Source of the DNA: Bacillota bacterium
Lineage (GTDB): Bacteria > Bacillota > Clostridia > Christensenellales > Aristaeellaceae
NCBI GenBank assembly: GCA_023413135.1
Contig: JAEZQK010000090.1
Span: 1-64,000, forward strand
Length of the DNA: 64,000 bases
Direction of reading: 5' to 3'
Made by a program: the position numbers and the translations under genes. The notes under the pieces were generated by a model. That model did no database searches. It worked only from the letters and a program-made list of their open reading frames with translations, and was not told the DNA's origin. The first letter of the stretch is position 1; every line of letters begins with the position of its first letter. This document shows, piece after piece, positions 1 to 8,540 of the stretch.

Positions 1-146
1 AACATTATTGCGTCATTGCCGCGGATCTTTTCGCGCACTACTGCGTCGTCTACCGCTCAGCGTAGCGCTGCTACGCCTCGCTTCGTCTCCTTGTATTGCA
101 CAAAAATCTCTCGCGGCCATGGACGCAATAATGTTTTACATTAGTA
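1..146. repeat. MITE-like repeat A, copy 1 (left end outside window)
   Basis: The first 14 bases (AACATTATTGCGTC) are the exact inverted complement of GACGCAATAATGTT at 122-135, followed by TTTACATTAGTAT. The interior holds the string CAGCGTAGCGCTGCTACGCC, which recurs with one change in copy 2 at 7153-7282. No ORF lies inside, so this is a non-autonomous element or intergenic repeat. Its right end overlaps the stop codon of the neighbouring minus-strand gene. Confidence 0.75.
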
Positions 147-1125
147 TAAGATAATATATCACGGCCCCAAACCCGGCAACCATGACAATAAGACCGATCA
201 CGGCGGCAACGCTCACGCGCTTTAGTGATCTTTGGCTGGCGGATGCTTTTTCTTCCGCTTCATGCAGCTTCTGTTCCATGCTTTTCAGGCGCGCATCCAG
301 CAGGCTTTCTGTTTTTTGAAGGCCGGCATCATGCTTTTTCGCATGTTCATTCAATAGGGCTTCAATGCTGCCTTTCGTTGTTTCCGCCATGGATTCCAGG
401 CCTTGCATGCGTGCGTCAAAGGAATGTTCAGCCCGTTTTGATCCCTCTTCCTGCTTTGACAGGAAGCTGCTTAGCATATCCTTCAGTTCGTCATGCTGTT
501 TTTCAAGGCATGCCCTATACTCGGCGCGCTCTTTGGAAAAGATGGAATCAAGCTCCGCGCGCTCAATGGCCAGCCTGGACTCCAGCTCTATCCTTTCCAG
601 CGTCATCCGTTTGGCCGTCTCGTGGCTTTCCTTGGAGGCGGCCTCCGCCATTTTTGCGATTCTGCTTTCGAAAGTGACAAGTTCCATGTGCAGCCGCCGG
701 AAGAGGGTTTCGTTGCCGGATGCGCCTGCAGCGTTGTCCTTCGGTCCCGGAACGGGCACGGCTGCGCTATCCGATTGACTGGCCTGCGTTGGCTTCGCCG
801 GCGTTTCACCCTGCTTGCCCTGCCTTAACAGCCTTCCGATTATGTTTGGCATTTCAGGTTGGCTTCTAAACACAAAGGCGGAACAGACTGATTCCTCAAT
901 GCCGTCGATGCTTTTATCGTCGAGCGTTTGGCCGACTTTCTTGAAAATGCCGTTCAGCAGCCGGATGTGGCTGTCTTGTGACACCCAGGAAACGCCGGGG
1001 TCCTTCACCATATCGAATACGAAGGACATCAAATCCTTTACGATTTCATAACTCAAAGCCTGTCCTTTATATCCCTGCAGATAACGATGCAGATTCGATT
1101 TTGCTGTATTCCCGTTATATGCCAT
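136..1125 (-). CDS. Hypothetical coiled-coil protein with C-terminal membrane anchor
   Basis: I do not recognise the family. The 329-residue product has a folded-looking N-terminal region (about 1-105), a Pro/Ala/Ser-rich linker (about 110-140), a long charged heptad-type segment rich in Glu, Lys, Ala and Arg (about 145-300; ERIELESRLAIERAEL-like) and one hydrophobic helix at the extreme C-terminus (VAAVIGLIVMVAGFGAVIYY). This fits a tail-anchored protein with a cytoplasmic coiled coil. Start: AAGGAG at 1135-1140 fits ATG at 1125 (9 nt) better than GTG at 1131 (3 nt). It stands alone. Its stop codon lies in the end of repeat A, so the last residues may have been shaped by the insertion. Confidence 0.6.
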   Translation of the reverse strand: MAYNGNTAKSNLHRYLQGYKGQALSYEIVKDLMSFVFDMVKDPGVSWVSQDSHIRLLNGIFKKVGQTLDDKSIDGIEESVCSAFVFRSQPEMPNIIGRLLRQGKQGETPAKPTQASQSDSAAVPVPGPKDNAAGASGNETLFRRLHMELVTFESRIAKMAEAASKESHETAKRMTLERIELESRLAIERAELDSIFSKERAEYRACLEKQHDELKDMLSSFLSKQEEGSKRAEHSFDARMQGLESMAETTKGSIEALLNEHAKKHDAGLQKTESLLDARLKSMEQKLHEAEEKASASQRSLKRVSVAAVIGLIVMVAGFGAVIYYLILM

Positions 1126-1375
1126 CTTCACAAACTCCTTTTGTGTACTTGATTACATCATGTGTGCAGGGACATTGGGTTTGGATTGCTTATGTTGGCA
1201 TTATAGCCTAAGCAAAGGATGGTGGCAATATGGTTGCAGGGAGGGAAAGGGATTTAAGAGATGTATCAAAAATCATTCCATCCCTTTGTAACCATGTCTT
1301 TCTGCTACTTTTAATAATTTTTTGATATTATTTAATTTGTGAATCTGAGGTTATCAAAGGGCAAAGCCGACTGAT

Positions 1376-1411
1376 AACAAAGCACCGTTCAAGCGCAGCT
1401 TGAACGGTGCG
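1376..1411 (-). terminator. Intrinsic terminator of the APC permease gene
   Basis: GCACCGTTCAAGC and GCTTGAACGGTGC form a 13-bp stem with a three-base loop. On the minus strand it is followed by TTTGTTATC, so it terminates transcription coming from 2798. The rest of 1132-1448 shows nothing else recognisable. Confidence 0.75.
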
Positions 1412-1448
1412 AAAGACTACAGACGAACAGCCATTTCATCGAAGGGCG

Positions 1449-2798
1449 TTAGCCCTTACGCGGCGCATACAAAACCCCCGCCAGCATGATAATCACAAAC
1501 ACAACCAAATAGTACACCACGGCCATTTTATGCGCAATGCACGCGGCTACCACCATGAACACGCAGCTCAATACCGCAAGGCCGGGCATCACAATACGCT
1601 TGAAGGGGGCAAGTTCCCTTTCCTTTTTCATCATCATGAGCAGGATGGGGATATACCCGGCATACAACGTTACAATGGGCAGTTCGGATGTGTCAAAGCT
1701 GAACGGTCCGAACCAGGTATCGGTCAGGTTCGCGCCGTAGAAGTACAACAGCCAGAAGGCGCACAGCAGAAGTCCCACGATGGAGGAGTTGGCGGGCATG
1801 TTGGTGGACGCGTCCAGTTGCTTGTAGATGCTGGGCTTGGGGCCGCTGCCACGCACGGCCAGGGAATAAAGGCCGCGGGTGCAACCCAGCATGAGGCCGT
1901 TCAAAGTGCCCAGGCAGGAGATGATGATGAACACAAAGATCAGCGTACCGGCCACCTGGCCGAAGATATTCTGGAATGCCAGCTTCGCACCGGCCTGGCC
2001 GTTTGCCATCAGTTCCGCGGCAGGCACCGCACCTGCCAGGCCGATGTAGTAAAGGATGTACACCGCGACTACGATCAGCGCGCCGATCATCAGCGCCCGG
2101 GGCAGGTTCTTTTTGGAATCCTTGATCTCCGCGTTGATGGAGGTGGCAACGATCCAGCCTTCATAGGCGAAGGCCACGGCCACGATGGCTGCAAACAATC
2201 CGCCGCCGGCATTTGCAGTTTCGGCGGCCACGCTGGTAAAATTCTGAACCGTCATGCCGTTTGTAAGGCCGATGGCCGTGCCGGCCACGGCCATCAGCGT
2301 AAGGGGGATCAGCTTGATGACCGTTGTAGTCACCTGGAACCGGCCCGCGATGACGGGCGACAGTGCGTTGATCGCGTAGATGGCGATCAGGTAAAAAGCC
2401 GCGATGGTCATGCAGGAACCGCCGGTGATATCCCAGTTTAAGAGCACGCAGGTGTAGCGGGCCGAGACCCAGGCCAGCACCGATGTCAGCGTCGGCTGGT
2501 AGATGGTGGCCATGAACCAGCCCACGTAATAGCCGTACCGCTTGCCCACGGAAACCTCGGCGTAGTCCACCACGCCGTTGACCTTCTCGTGCCGTGTGGC
2601 CATGGTGGCAAACGCATAAGAGCAGATGATCATGATCAGGCCCACCACGCCCCAGGCCACAATGCCCAGCGGTATATTGCCGTTGGTTTCGTTCAGCACT
2701 TTTTCCGCCTTGAAAAACACGCCGCTGCCGATGACGATGCCGACCACCATGGAAATTGCCGTGAAAAGACCATACTTTTTCCGAAGGCCGCTTTCCAT
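1449..2798 (-). CDS. APC-family amino acid permease
   Basis: The 449-residue polytopic membrane protein begins with the APC signature (MVVGIVIGSGVFFKAEKVL) in the first helix, where glycines bind the substrate backbone, and carries about 12 hydrophobic segments. The family moves amino acids by proton symport or exchange, and this protein resembles the LAT/serine-threonine-exchanger-like branch. Substrate cannot be read from sequence. The open frame extends much further upstream, but that part is not membrane-like; I place the start at ATG 2798, with AAGG in AAAGGATGGATGGT upstream (ATG 2807 is also possible). The gene is a single unit, divergent from the ABC importer and ended by the terminator at 1376-1411. 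Confidence 0.85.
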   Translation of the reverse strand: MESGLRKKYGLFTAISMVVGIVIGSGVFFKAEKVLNETNGNIPLGIVAWGVVGLIMIICSYAFATMATRHEKVNGVVDYAEVSVGKRYGYYVGWFMATIYQPTLTSVLAWVSARYTCVLLNWDITGGSCMTIAAFYLIAIYAINALSPVIAGRFQVTTTVIKLIPLTLMAVAGTAIGLTNGMTVQNFTSVAAETANAGGGLFAAIVAVAFAYEGWIVATSINAEIKDSKKNLPRALMIGALIVVAVYILYYIGLAGAVPAAELMANGQAGAKLAFQNIFGQVAGTLIFVFIIISCLGTLNGLMLGCTRGLYSLAVRGSGPKPSIYKQLDASTNMPANSSIVGLLLCAFWLLYFYGANLTDTWFGPFSFDTSELPIVTLYAGYIPILLMMMKKERELAPFKRIVMPGLAVLSCVFMVVAACIAHKMAVVYYLVVFVIIMLAGVLYAPRKG

Positions 2799-2991
2799 AC
2801 CATCCATCCTTTTCTGTTTTCGGGCAAACGAAAAAAACCTTTCGGCCTGCCCGGTCTCCCCTAGATATATATATGATAGAATTTTTTGTTGCGTTTGTAA
2901 ACAGAAAAGTGCATTGTATACAGAATGCCGCCGCCCTTGCTTTAAATGGACTTTGTTAGTTTTTTGTATAGATTTTGTTTGAGTCATGTTA

Positions 2992-3020
2992 TTGAACTTG
3001 CTGTCACATAGGAGTATACT
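2992..3020 (+). promoter_or_regulatory. Sigma-A-type promoter for the 3076-7066 ABC operon
   Basis: TTGAAC (2992-2997) and TATACT (3015-3020) are 17 bp apart, about 55 bp upstream of the binding-protein start. Fit is good at both boxes. No operator is obvious. Confidence 0.6.
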
Positions 3021-3075
3021 AATACCAGTTTCTTGGAAGGTGCTAAATTCCATAGAATCAATTGGAGGTATGACC

Positions 3076-4065
3076 ATGAAAAAGTATCTCGGACTTTTGT
3101 TGGCCCTTTTGCTGGTGCTGCCCGTGGTTTCGGGCCTGGCGGAAGCAACCGGCACGGTGGTTGTTTACTCACCTCACGATGCCAATCCCCTGAACGCCGG
3201 TGTTGCGCTGTTTGAAAAAGCCTATCCCAATATCAAGGTGCAGGTAGTGGCTGCCGGCACGGGCGAACTTCTCCAGCGCGTTGCCGCCGAAGCCGAGAAT
3301 CCCCTGGCCGACGTGCTCTGGGGCGGCGGTGCCGATTCCCTGGCCGCCTTCAAGGATTATTTTGAGGCGTATGTATGCTTAAACGATGCCGTAATCGGCG
3401 ATGCATACAAGGATCCCGACGACAAGTGGATCGGTGAGTCTCCTCTGCCCATGGTTATCTTCTACAACAAGGACCTTGTGAAGGAAGAGGAAGCCCCCAA
3501 GACCTGGGATGACCTTACGGATCCCAAGTGGAAGGGTCAAATTGCCTTTGCTTCCCCCGCCAAGTCCGGCTCCGCTTTCACGCAGCTTTGCACCATGATC
3601 TTCTCCCACGGCGGTCCCGAGGGCGGCGGCTGGGATTTTGTGAAAGCCTTCTATGCCAACCTGGACGGCAAGCTGCAGGACAGCTCCGGCAACTGCCACA
3701 AACTGGTGGCCTCCGGCGAATACCCCATTGGTGTGACCATTGAAAAGTCTGCCGTGCTGTATGCCGACAAGCCGAACCTTGCTTACAACTATCCCACCGG
3801 CAACAGCGCCGTGCCCGATGGAGTGGCCCTGATCAAAGGCGCCCCCAACATGGACAACGCCAAGCTGTTCATCGATTTCGTTACCGGTCTTGAGTGCCAG
3901 ACCGAGCAGTCCACCAACTGGAGCCGCCGGCCGGTCCGCAGCGATATGAACCCCGGCACGCTGCCCGCGCTGGATACGCTGGACCTGACCGATTATGACT
4001 TTGACTGGGCGGCCAACAATAAGGAAGCCATTATTGAGCAATGGCAAGACATTGTGACTGAGTAA
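3076..4065 (+). CDS. ABC transporter substrate-binding protein (Fe3+/phosphonate type)
   Basis: This 329-residue exported binding protein has a clear Sec signal peptide (MKKYLGLLLALLLVLPVVSG, cleaved near LAEA). The mature protein begins VVVYSPHD and has TGELLQRVAAEAENPLADVLWGG, the hallmark of the FbpA/AfuA/PhnS-like family 1 solute-binding proteins. These bind ferric iron, or in related branches 2-aminoethylphosphonate or other small anions; the ligand cannot be fixed here. Start: GGAGG at 3064-3068 is 7 nt before ATG 3076; the upstream ATG at 3070 is too close. First gene of a three-gene importer operon, separated from the ATPase by a repeat and a hairpin, which may raise its share of expression. 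Confidence 0.88.
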   Translation: MKKYLGLLLALLLVLPVVSGLAEATGTVVVYSPHDANPLNAGVALFEKAYPNIKVQVVAAGTGELLQRVAAEAENPLADVLWGGGADSLAAFKDYFEAYVCLNDAVIGDAYKDPDDKWIGESPLPMVIFYNKDLVKEEEAPKTWDDLTDPKWKGQIAFASPAKSGSAFTQLCTMIFSHGGPEGGGWDFVKAFYANLDGKLQDSSGNCHKLVASGEYPIGVTIEKSAVLYADKPNLAYNYPTGNSAVPDGVALIKGAPNMDNAKLFIDFVTGLECQTEQSTNWSRRPVRSDMNPGTLPALDTLDLTDYDFDWAANNKEAIIEQWQDIVTE

Positions 4066-4084
4066 TGTTTTTTCACGTGAAGCA

Positions 4085-4156
4085 AGGGTTTCGCGCCTGC
4101 GGGCGCGACCAAAGGGCTTTCCGGTCGCCCTTCGGAACCTTCGGAGGCATGCTTTT
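4085..4156 (+). repeat. Dispersed repeat C, copy 1
   Basis: AGGGTTTCGCGCCTGCGGGC... ACCTTCGGAGGCATGC. The same roughly 65-70-bp sequence recurs in inverted orientation at 47000-47060 and 47782-47850. It contains two hairpins (CGCGCCTGCGGGCGCG and GGGCTTTCCGGTCGCCC-like arms). Like the other copies it sits directly downstream of a stop codon between co-directional genes. Confidence 0.75.
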
Positions 4157-4235
4157 GTGCTATTTTCATATGGAATTGGTATAGGGAAAAGCATTCTTCG
4201 CAGGCACTTCACTGCTCCCCGGAGTATTTTGACCC

Positions 4236-4267
4236 GAGGGGGGTTCAAACCGAACTCCCCTCTTTTC
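4236..4267 (+). terminator. Hairpin between binding-protein and ATPase genes (attenuator)
   Basis: GAGGGGGGTTC and GAACTCCCCTC pair almost completely, followed by TTTTCC. It lies inside the ABC operon and would act as a leaky terminator or mRNA stabiliser, leaving more transcript for the binding protein than for the ATPase and permease. Confidence 0.6.
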
Positions 4268-4298
4268 CAATTTTTTGCGTCATAGCGGAGGGATGTCC

Positions 4299-5387
4299 AT
4301 GCACAGCCATAGCGTAGTGATTCAAAATGCCACAAAACGGTACGGCAGCTTTACCGCCGTGGACGGCGTCAGCCTACATATTGAGCAGGGCGAATTCTTC
4401 ACGCTGCTGGGCCCCTCCGGATGCGGCAAAACCACCCTGCTTCGAATGATCGCCGGGTTTAATACCGTGGACGGCGGCGAGATTTACTTTGGCGACCAGC
4501 TTATCAATCAGGTGCCGGCCCACAAGCGCGGCATCGGCATGGTATTTCAAAACTACGCCATCTTTCCGCACCTGACTGTGGCGGAAAACGTGGCTTACGG
4601 CTTAAAGGCACAAAAGGTGCCCAAGGCGGATATCCAGCGCCGGGTGGCTGCCGCGCTGGAGATGGTGCAAATCTCCGCTTTGAAGGACCGGCGGCCCAAC
4701 GAATTATCTGGCGGCCAGCAGCAGCGGGTGGCGTTGGCCAGGGCTTTTGTCATCGAACCAAAAGTACTTTTGATGGATGAGCCGCTGTCCAATCTGGATG
4801 CGAAGCTCCGGGTGCAGATGCGCACCACCATCAAGAAGCTGCAGCGGCAGCTTGGCATCACCACCATCTATGTGACCCACGACCAGGAGGAGGCACTGTC
4901 CATCTCCGACCGTATCGCGGTGATGAAGGATGGGCACATCATGCAGGTGGGCAAGCCCGATCAAATCTACAAAAAGCCCGAAAACCCGTTTGTGGCGGGC
5001 TTCATCGGCATATCCAACTTTATAGATTGCGAAATCGGCGGCGATGACCCGCAAAATGCTTTGATCCGCCTGGAGGGCTTCACTACCAACCTGCGCACCC
5101 GCTTAAACCGCCCCTACCAGGGCAAGGGCAAACTATCGGCCCGGCCCGAGCAATTGACGTTTGCAGCAGGGGAAGGGGAGGGGCTTCCGGGGCGGATAGA
5201 GCTTTCCACCTTCCTGGGGGATTTTATTGAGTACGAAGTGCTGCTGGAGAACGGCCAGACGGTGCAGCTCAACGAATATACGAAGGATACTTTGTCCATC
5301 AAACCGGATGGTTCAGAAGTCTTTGTTGGTTTTGATCCCGGCAGCGTAAGCTTGTTTTCCATGGATCAGGAGGTGCTCTCATGCTAG
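4299..5387 (+). CDS. ABC transporter ATP-binding protein (FbpC/PotA type)
   Basis: The 362-residue ATPase drives the importer. It has Walker A GPSGCGKTT, the Q-loop (VFQNYAIFPHL), the signature LSGGQQQRVALARA, Walker B VLLMDEPLSNLD and the switch His (YVTHDQEEA). The C-terminal 120 residues form a TOBE-like regulatory domain, as in ferric-iron, polyamine and molybdate ATPases. GGAGGG at 4287-4292 is 6 nt from ATG 4299. Its last 7 bases overlap the permease gene, which indicates translational coupling. Binding protein, ATPase and fused permease make a complete importer. Confidence 0.9.
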   Translation: MHSHSVVIQNATKRYGSFTAVDGVSLHIEQGEFFTLLGPSGCGKTTLLRMIAGFNTVDGGEIYFGDQLINQVPAHKRGIGMVFQNYAIFPHLTVAENVAYGLKAQKVPKADIQRRVAAALEMVQISALKDRRPNELSGGQQQRVALARAFVIEPKVLLMDEPLSNLDAKLRVQMRTTIKKLQRQLGITTIYVTHDQEEALSISDRIAVMKDGHIMQVGKPDQIYKKPENPFVAGFIGISNFIDCEIGGDDPQNALIRLEGFTTNLRTRLNRPYQGKGKLSARPEQLTFAAGEGEGLPGRIELSTFLGDFIEYEVLLENGQTVQLNEYTKDTLSIKPDGSEVFVGFDPGSVSLFSMDQEVLSC

Positions 5388-7066
5388 GCAGCGCTCCCGT
5401 CCGCCCGCACCGCGCGCTTTTATCAAAGCCGCGGCTTGATTTCTGGTTCTGGGTCAAGGTGGCGGTCATCCTGGCCATGGTGGCGTTTTTGCTGTATCCC
5501 TTTTCCTCGCTGATCACTCGCAGCTTTTTTTCCAAAAAAGCCGAAGGGTTCACGCTGTACAACTATGAGCGGTTTTTTAGCAGGGCGTATTACTACAACG
5601 CCCTGAGGAACACGGCCGTAGTGACCATTGCCGCCACCATCACCTGCACGCTGATCGGGGTGCCTTTGGCCTACCTGATGACGCGATATAATGTGTGGGG
5701 CAAGAAGATGTTCTATATCTTCATTGTCATGGCGCTGATGTCCCCGCCCTTTATCGGTGCGTATTCCTGGATACTGCTGTTTGGCCGGGCGGGCTTTGTG
5801 ACGAAACTGTTTGCCGGAATCGGCATCACCATGCCTACCATATACGGCCAGGGCGGCATTGTACTGGTGTTCACCTTCCACCTGTTCCCATACGTGTATT
5901 TGTATGTGTCGGGTGCGCTGACCAGCATCGACAGTTCCTTGGAGGAAGCGGGGGAGAACCTGGGCGCTTCAAAGCTCCGCCGGCTGTTCACCGTTACGCT
6001 GCCTGTGGTACTGCCCTCCATATTGGCCGGGGCGGTGATGGTGTTCATGACTGCGCTGGCGGATTTCGGCACGCCCATGCTCATTGGCGAAGGATACACC
6101 GTGCTGCCAGTGCTTGTGTACAACGAGTACATGAGCGAGCTGGGCGGCAACGCCAACATGGCCAGCGCGCTGTCGGTGATCATCGTGGCTTGCTCCCTGT
6201 CGGTACTGTTTATTCAGAAATTCTTTATTGCCAGGCGCAACTACATCATGACCGCGCTTAGGCCGCCCAAGGAGATTCGGCTGCGTGGCGTGAAGCGTTT
6301 TCTTGTAACGCTGCCTGTGGCGGTGGTGGCCCTGATTGGCCTTTTACCGCAGATCACAGTGGTTACGACATCGTTTATCAAGACTGATTTTACGGGCTTT
6401 GTGGGCGGCTTTACTTTTGACAACTACAAGACCATCGCCAGCCGCCTGGGCCACAATATATTCAATACATACTACTTTTCCGTGGCGGCCATCGCATTCA
6501 TCGTGGTGCTGGGGATGCTGATCTCCTACATCCTGGTTCGTAAAAAGGGCAAGGTGGCGGGCCTCATCGACACGCTGGTCATGTTCCCCTACGTTATCCC
6601 GGGTTCGGTGCTGGGCGTCTGTTTGATCGTGGCCTTCAACCGCAAGCCCATCATTTTGACAGGTACCGCGGCCATCATGATCATTTCTTATGTGGTGCGC
6701 AAGCTGCCATATACGGTCCGTTCCGGCAGCGCCTTTTTATACCAAATGGACCCCAGCATTGAGGAGGCGTCCATCAGCCTTGGGGTTTCCCCCATGAAGA
6801 CGTTCTTTACCGTAATAGCCCGGCTGATGCTGCCGGGCATCCTTTCCGGTGCGGTACTAAGCTGGATCACCTGCATCAATGAATTGAGCTCCAGCATCAT
6901 GCTTTACGCTGGGGGAACCTCCACCATTGCCGTGGCCATTTACCAGGAAGTCATGCGCATGAGCGACGGCACGGCGGCGGCGCTTGCGTCCATACTCACG
7001 GTTACGACCATCGCATCGCTGCTGATCTTTTTAAGGGTCAGTAAAGGAAAGGTATCCATCGTTTAG
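5381..7066 (+). CDS. Fused double permease of Fe3+/phosphonate-type ABC importer
   Basis: At 561 residues this is twice the length of a simple permease and holds two homologous BPD_transp_1 domains, each with about six helices (roughly residues 20-290 and 300-555). Both carry the EAA loop that contacts the ATPase (SLEEAGENLGASKLRRLFTVTLP at about 185 and SIEEASISLGVSPMKTFF at about 460). Fused permeases are usual in the FbpB/AfuB family. AGGAGG lies 7 nt before ATG 5381 and the gene overlaps the ATPase stop. Operon ends at the terminator at 7092-7133. Confidence 0.9.
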   Translation: MLGSAPVRPHRALLSKPRLDFWFWVKVAVILAMVAFLLYPFSSLITRSFFSKKAEGFTLYNYERFFSRAYYYNALRNTAVVTIAATITCTLIGVPLAYLMTRYNVWGKKMFYIFIVMALMSPPFIGAYSWILLFGRAGFVTKLFAGIGITMPTIYGQGGIVLVFTFHLFPYVYLYVSGALTSIDSSLEEAGENLGASKLRRLFTVTLPVVLPSILAGAVMVFMTALADFGTPMLIGEGYTVLPVLVYNEYMSELGGNANMASALSVIIVACSLSVLFIQKFFIARRNYIMTALRPPKEIRLRGVKRFLVTLPVAVVALIGLLPQITVVTTSFIKTDFTGFVGGFTFDNYKTIASRLGHNIFNTYYFSVAAIAFIVVLGMLISYILVRKKGKVAGLIDTLVMFPYVIPGSVLGVCLIVAFNRKPIILTGTAAIMIISYVVRKLPYTVRSGSAFLYQMDPSIEEASISLGVSPMKTFFTVIARLMLPGILSGAVLSWITCINELSSSIMLYAGGTSTIAVAIYQEVMRMSDGTAAALASILTVTTIASLLIFLRVSKGKVSIV

Positions 7067-7091
7067 TTAAACCAATACACCTGGTAATCGC

Positions 7092-7133
7092 AAAAAGGGC
7101 GGCGTCCTCACCTGAAGGGCCCAGCCCTTTTTT
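7092..7133 (+). terminator. Intrinsic terminator of the ABC operon
   Basis: AAAAAGGGC pairs with GCCCTTTTTT across a loop with smaller internal pairing. The run of T residues follows the plus-strand operon ending at 7066. Confidence 0.75.
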
Positions 7134-7152
7134 GATGCGTACATTATGCTAG

Positions 7153-7282
7153 ATACCAATTCCAAACATTAATGCGTCGTCGCCTTCCGCTCAACGTAGC
7201 GCTGCTACGCCTCGCTCCGGCTCCTTGCCCCGCATCGAAAATTTCTCGCTGCTTTGGACGCACTAATATTTTACATTGGTAT
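7153..7282. repeat. MITE-like repeat A, copy 2 (complete)
   Basis: A 130-bp element bounded by imperfect terminal inverted repeats: ATACCAATTCCAAACATTAATGCGTC at the left and GACGCACTAATATTTTACATTGGTAT at the right. The inner sequence (CAACGTAGCGCTGCTACGCCTCGCT) matches copy 1 at 1-146. No coding capacity. It sits just upstream of the germination operon and could influence its promoter. Confidence 0.8.
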
Positions 7283-7420
7283 GAGCCTCAAATATCCCGA
7301 ATTTTCATGTCGGATTTATAAGCATGCTGTAGCAATTCTTCCAATGGGCGAAAGGAATAGCCGGTTTAAAAAGGGGGATGATAGGCCTATACATCCGGCT
7401 TGGAAAATGGAAGGCAAGAT

Positions 7421-8530
7421 ATGGCTCCGGAGAGGAGGGGCAGATTGGGAAAAGGCGTTACCAACCGTCAAATTTTTTTTCTTCTGCTGCTGGTTACATG
7501 CGCCTTTTGCACAATTGATATACCGCAGATGGCTGCCAAAACCATGGGCCGCAGCGGATGGATCATGATTGTCGTGTATACCGCTGCATTTTCCCTGGTT
7601 GCCATCATGCTGACCAAACTGCAAAACACATATCAAGGCATGACGGTTTTTGAGTATGGGCAGATTCTGCTTGGAAAGGTGCCGAACTACATTTTTTGTG
7701 TTGTATTTACTGTTTATTTCTTTTCGATACTTGTGTACCTGAATGAGAACATGGCTAAATTGATTACCATGAATTTTTTGCCCAAAACACAGCCTGCATT
7801 TACACTGGCAGTAGCTGTTGCCCTTTTCGGTTTTATTGTATACAAGGGAACGGAAACCATGGCAAGGCTCTTTGAGCTGCTGGGGGTCATGTATCTTGCC
7901 ATTACGCTGCTGCTATGCCTGCTGATGCTTACACAAAGCGAGATTACCAATATATTGCCGCTTTACAATCCAAATGAAGGCGGGCAGTTTTTTGGTGCGA
8001 TCCTCTTATTTGGTACGATCTTTGGCGGCCTGGAGAATCTTATGCTGATACCTTTTGGGAAAGGAAACAAAGGTGCGCCCAAGGCTGCCTTTTTTTCCAT
8101 GCTGGCAATCGGCCTGCAGCTTGTGCTCATCACGGAAGGCAGCATCGGCATGCTGGGCATCAATAACGCCATCGCCTATAACGATACATTCATAGAAGCC
8201 ATCAAGCTGGCGGATGCACCGGTGATTGAGCGGCCGGATATCTTGTATATCCCCATTGGGCTGGCCGGACTGTTTGCCATCCTGACCATATTGATCCATT
8301 CCGTGGTGGAACTTATGTCCAGAATATTTCCCTTGGCAAAACGTGGTCTTATGGTTTCACTTGTATGTGCGGCCTCTTACGGAGCTTCACTGACTGTGCT
8401 TGGATTGCCTGCGTATAGTTCGGAGTTTAAAAAAATACTGCCTGTTCTGATGTTGTTTTTCGCCGGAGTGATGCCCACCCTGCTTTTCCTGTTGTCTCTT
8501 TTAAAAAAAAGGTCCAAGACCGGGGGATAA
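7421..8530 (+). CDS. gerAB: Spore germination permease, GerAB family
   Basis: This 369-residue integral membrane protein is the B subunit of a nutrient germinant receptor in the spore inner membrane. It belongs to the endospore germination permease branch of the APC superfamily and binds the germinant. N-terminal GKGVTNRQIFFLLLL, about ten hydrophobic segments and the length (family about 365) all fit. Start: ATG 7421 with GGAAGG 5-10 nt upstream; TTG 7445 preceded by GGAGGGG is an alternative. First gene of an operon with gerAC and gerAA, an unusual order. No convincing sigma-G promoter was identified. Confidence 0.85.
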   Translation: MAPERRGRLGKGVTNRQIFFLLLLVTCAFCTIDIPQMAAKTMGRSGWIMIVVYTAAFSLVAIMLTKLQNTYQGMTVFEYGQILLGKVPNYIFCVVFTVYFFSILVYLNENMAKLITMNFLPKTQPAFTLAVAVALFGFIVYKGTETMARLFELLGVMYLAITLLLCLLMLTQSEITNILPLYNPNEGGQFFGAILLFGTIFGGLENLMLIPFGKGNKGAPKAAFFSMLAIGLQLVLITEGSIGMLGINNAIAYNDTFIEAIKLADAPVIERPDILYIPIGLAGLFAILTILIHSVVELMSRIFPLAKRGLMVSLVCAASYGASLTVLGLPAYSSEFKKILPVLMLFFAGVMPTLLFLLSLLKKRSKTGG

Positions 8531-8540
8531 GGAGAGCCGT

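Noticed and set aside
1407..2441. Long plus-strand frame (344 codons) over the permease gene
   Set aside because: It is antisense to a clear APC permease, rich in His, Gln and Arg as expected of a reversed membrane-protein gene, and has no ribosome site.
3379..4335. Long minus-strand frame over the binding-protein gene
   Set aside because: Antisense to a well-supported ABC binding protein with a signal peptide; composition is that of a shadow frame.
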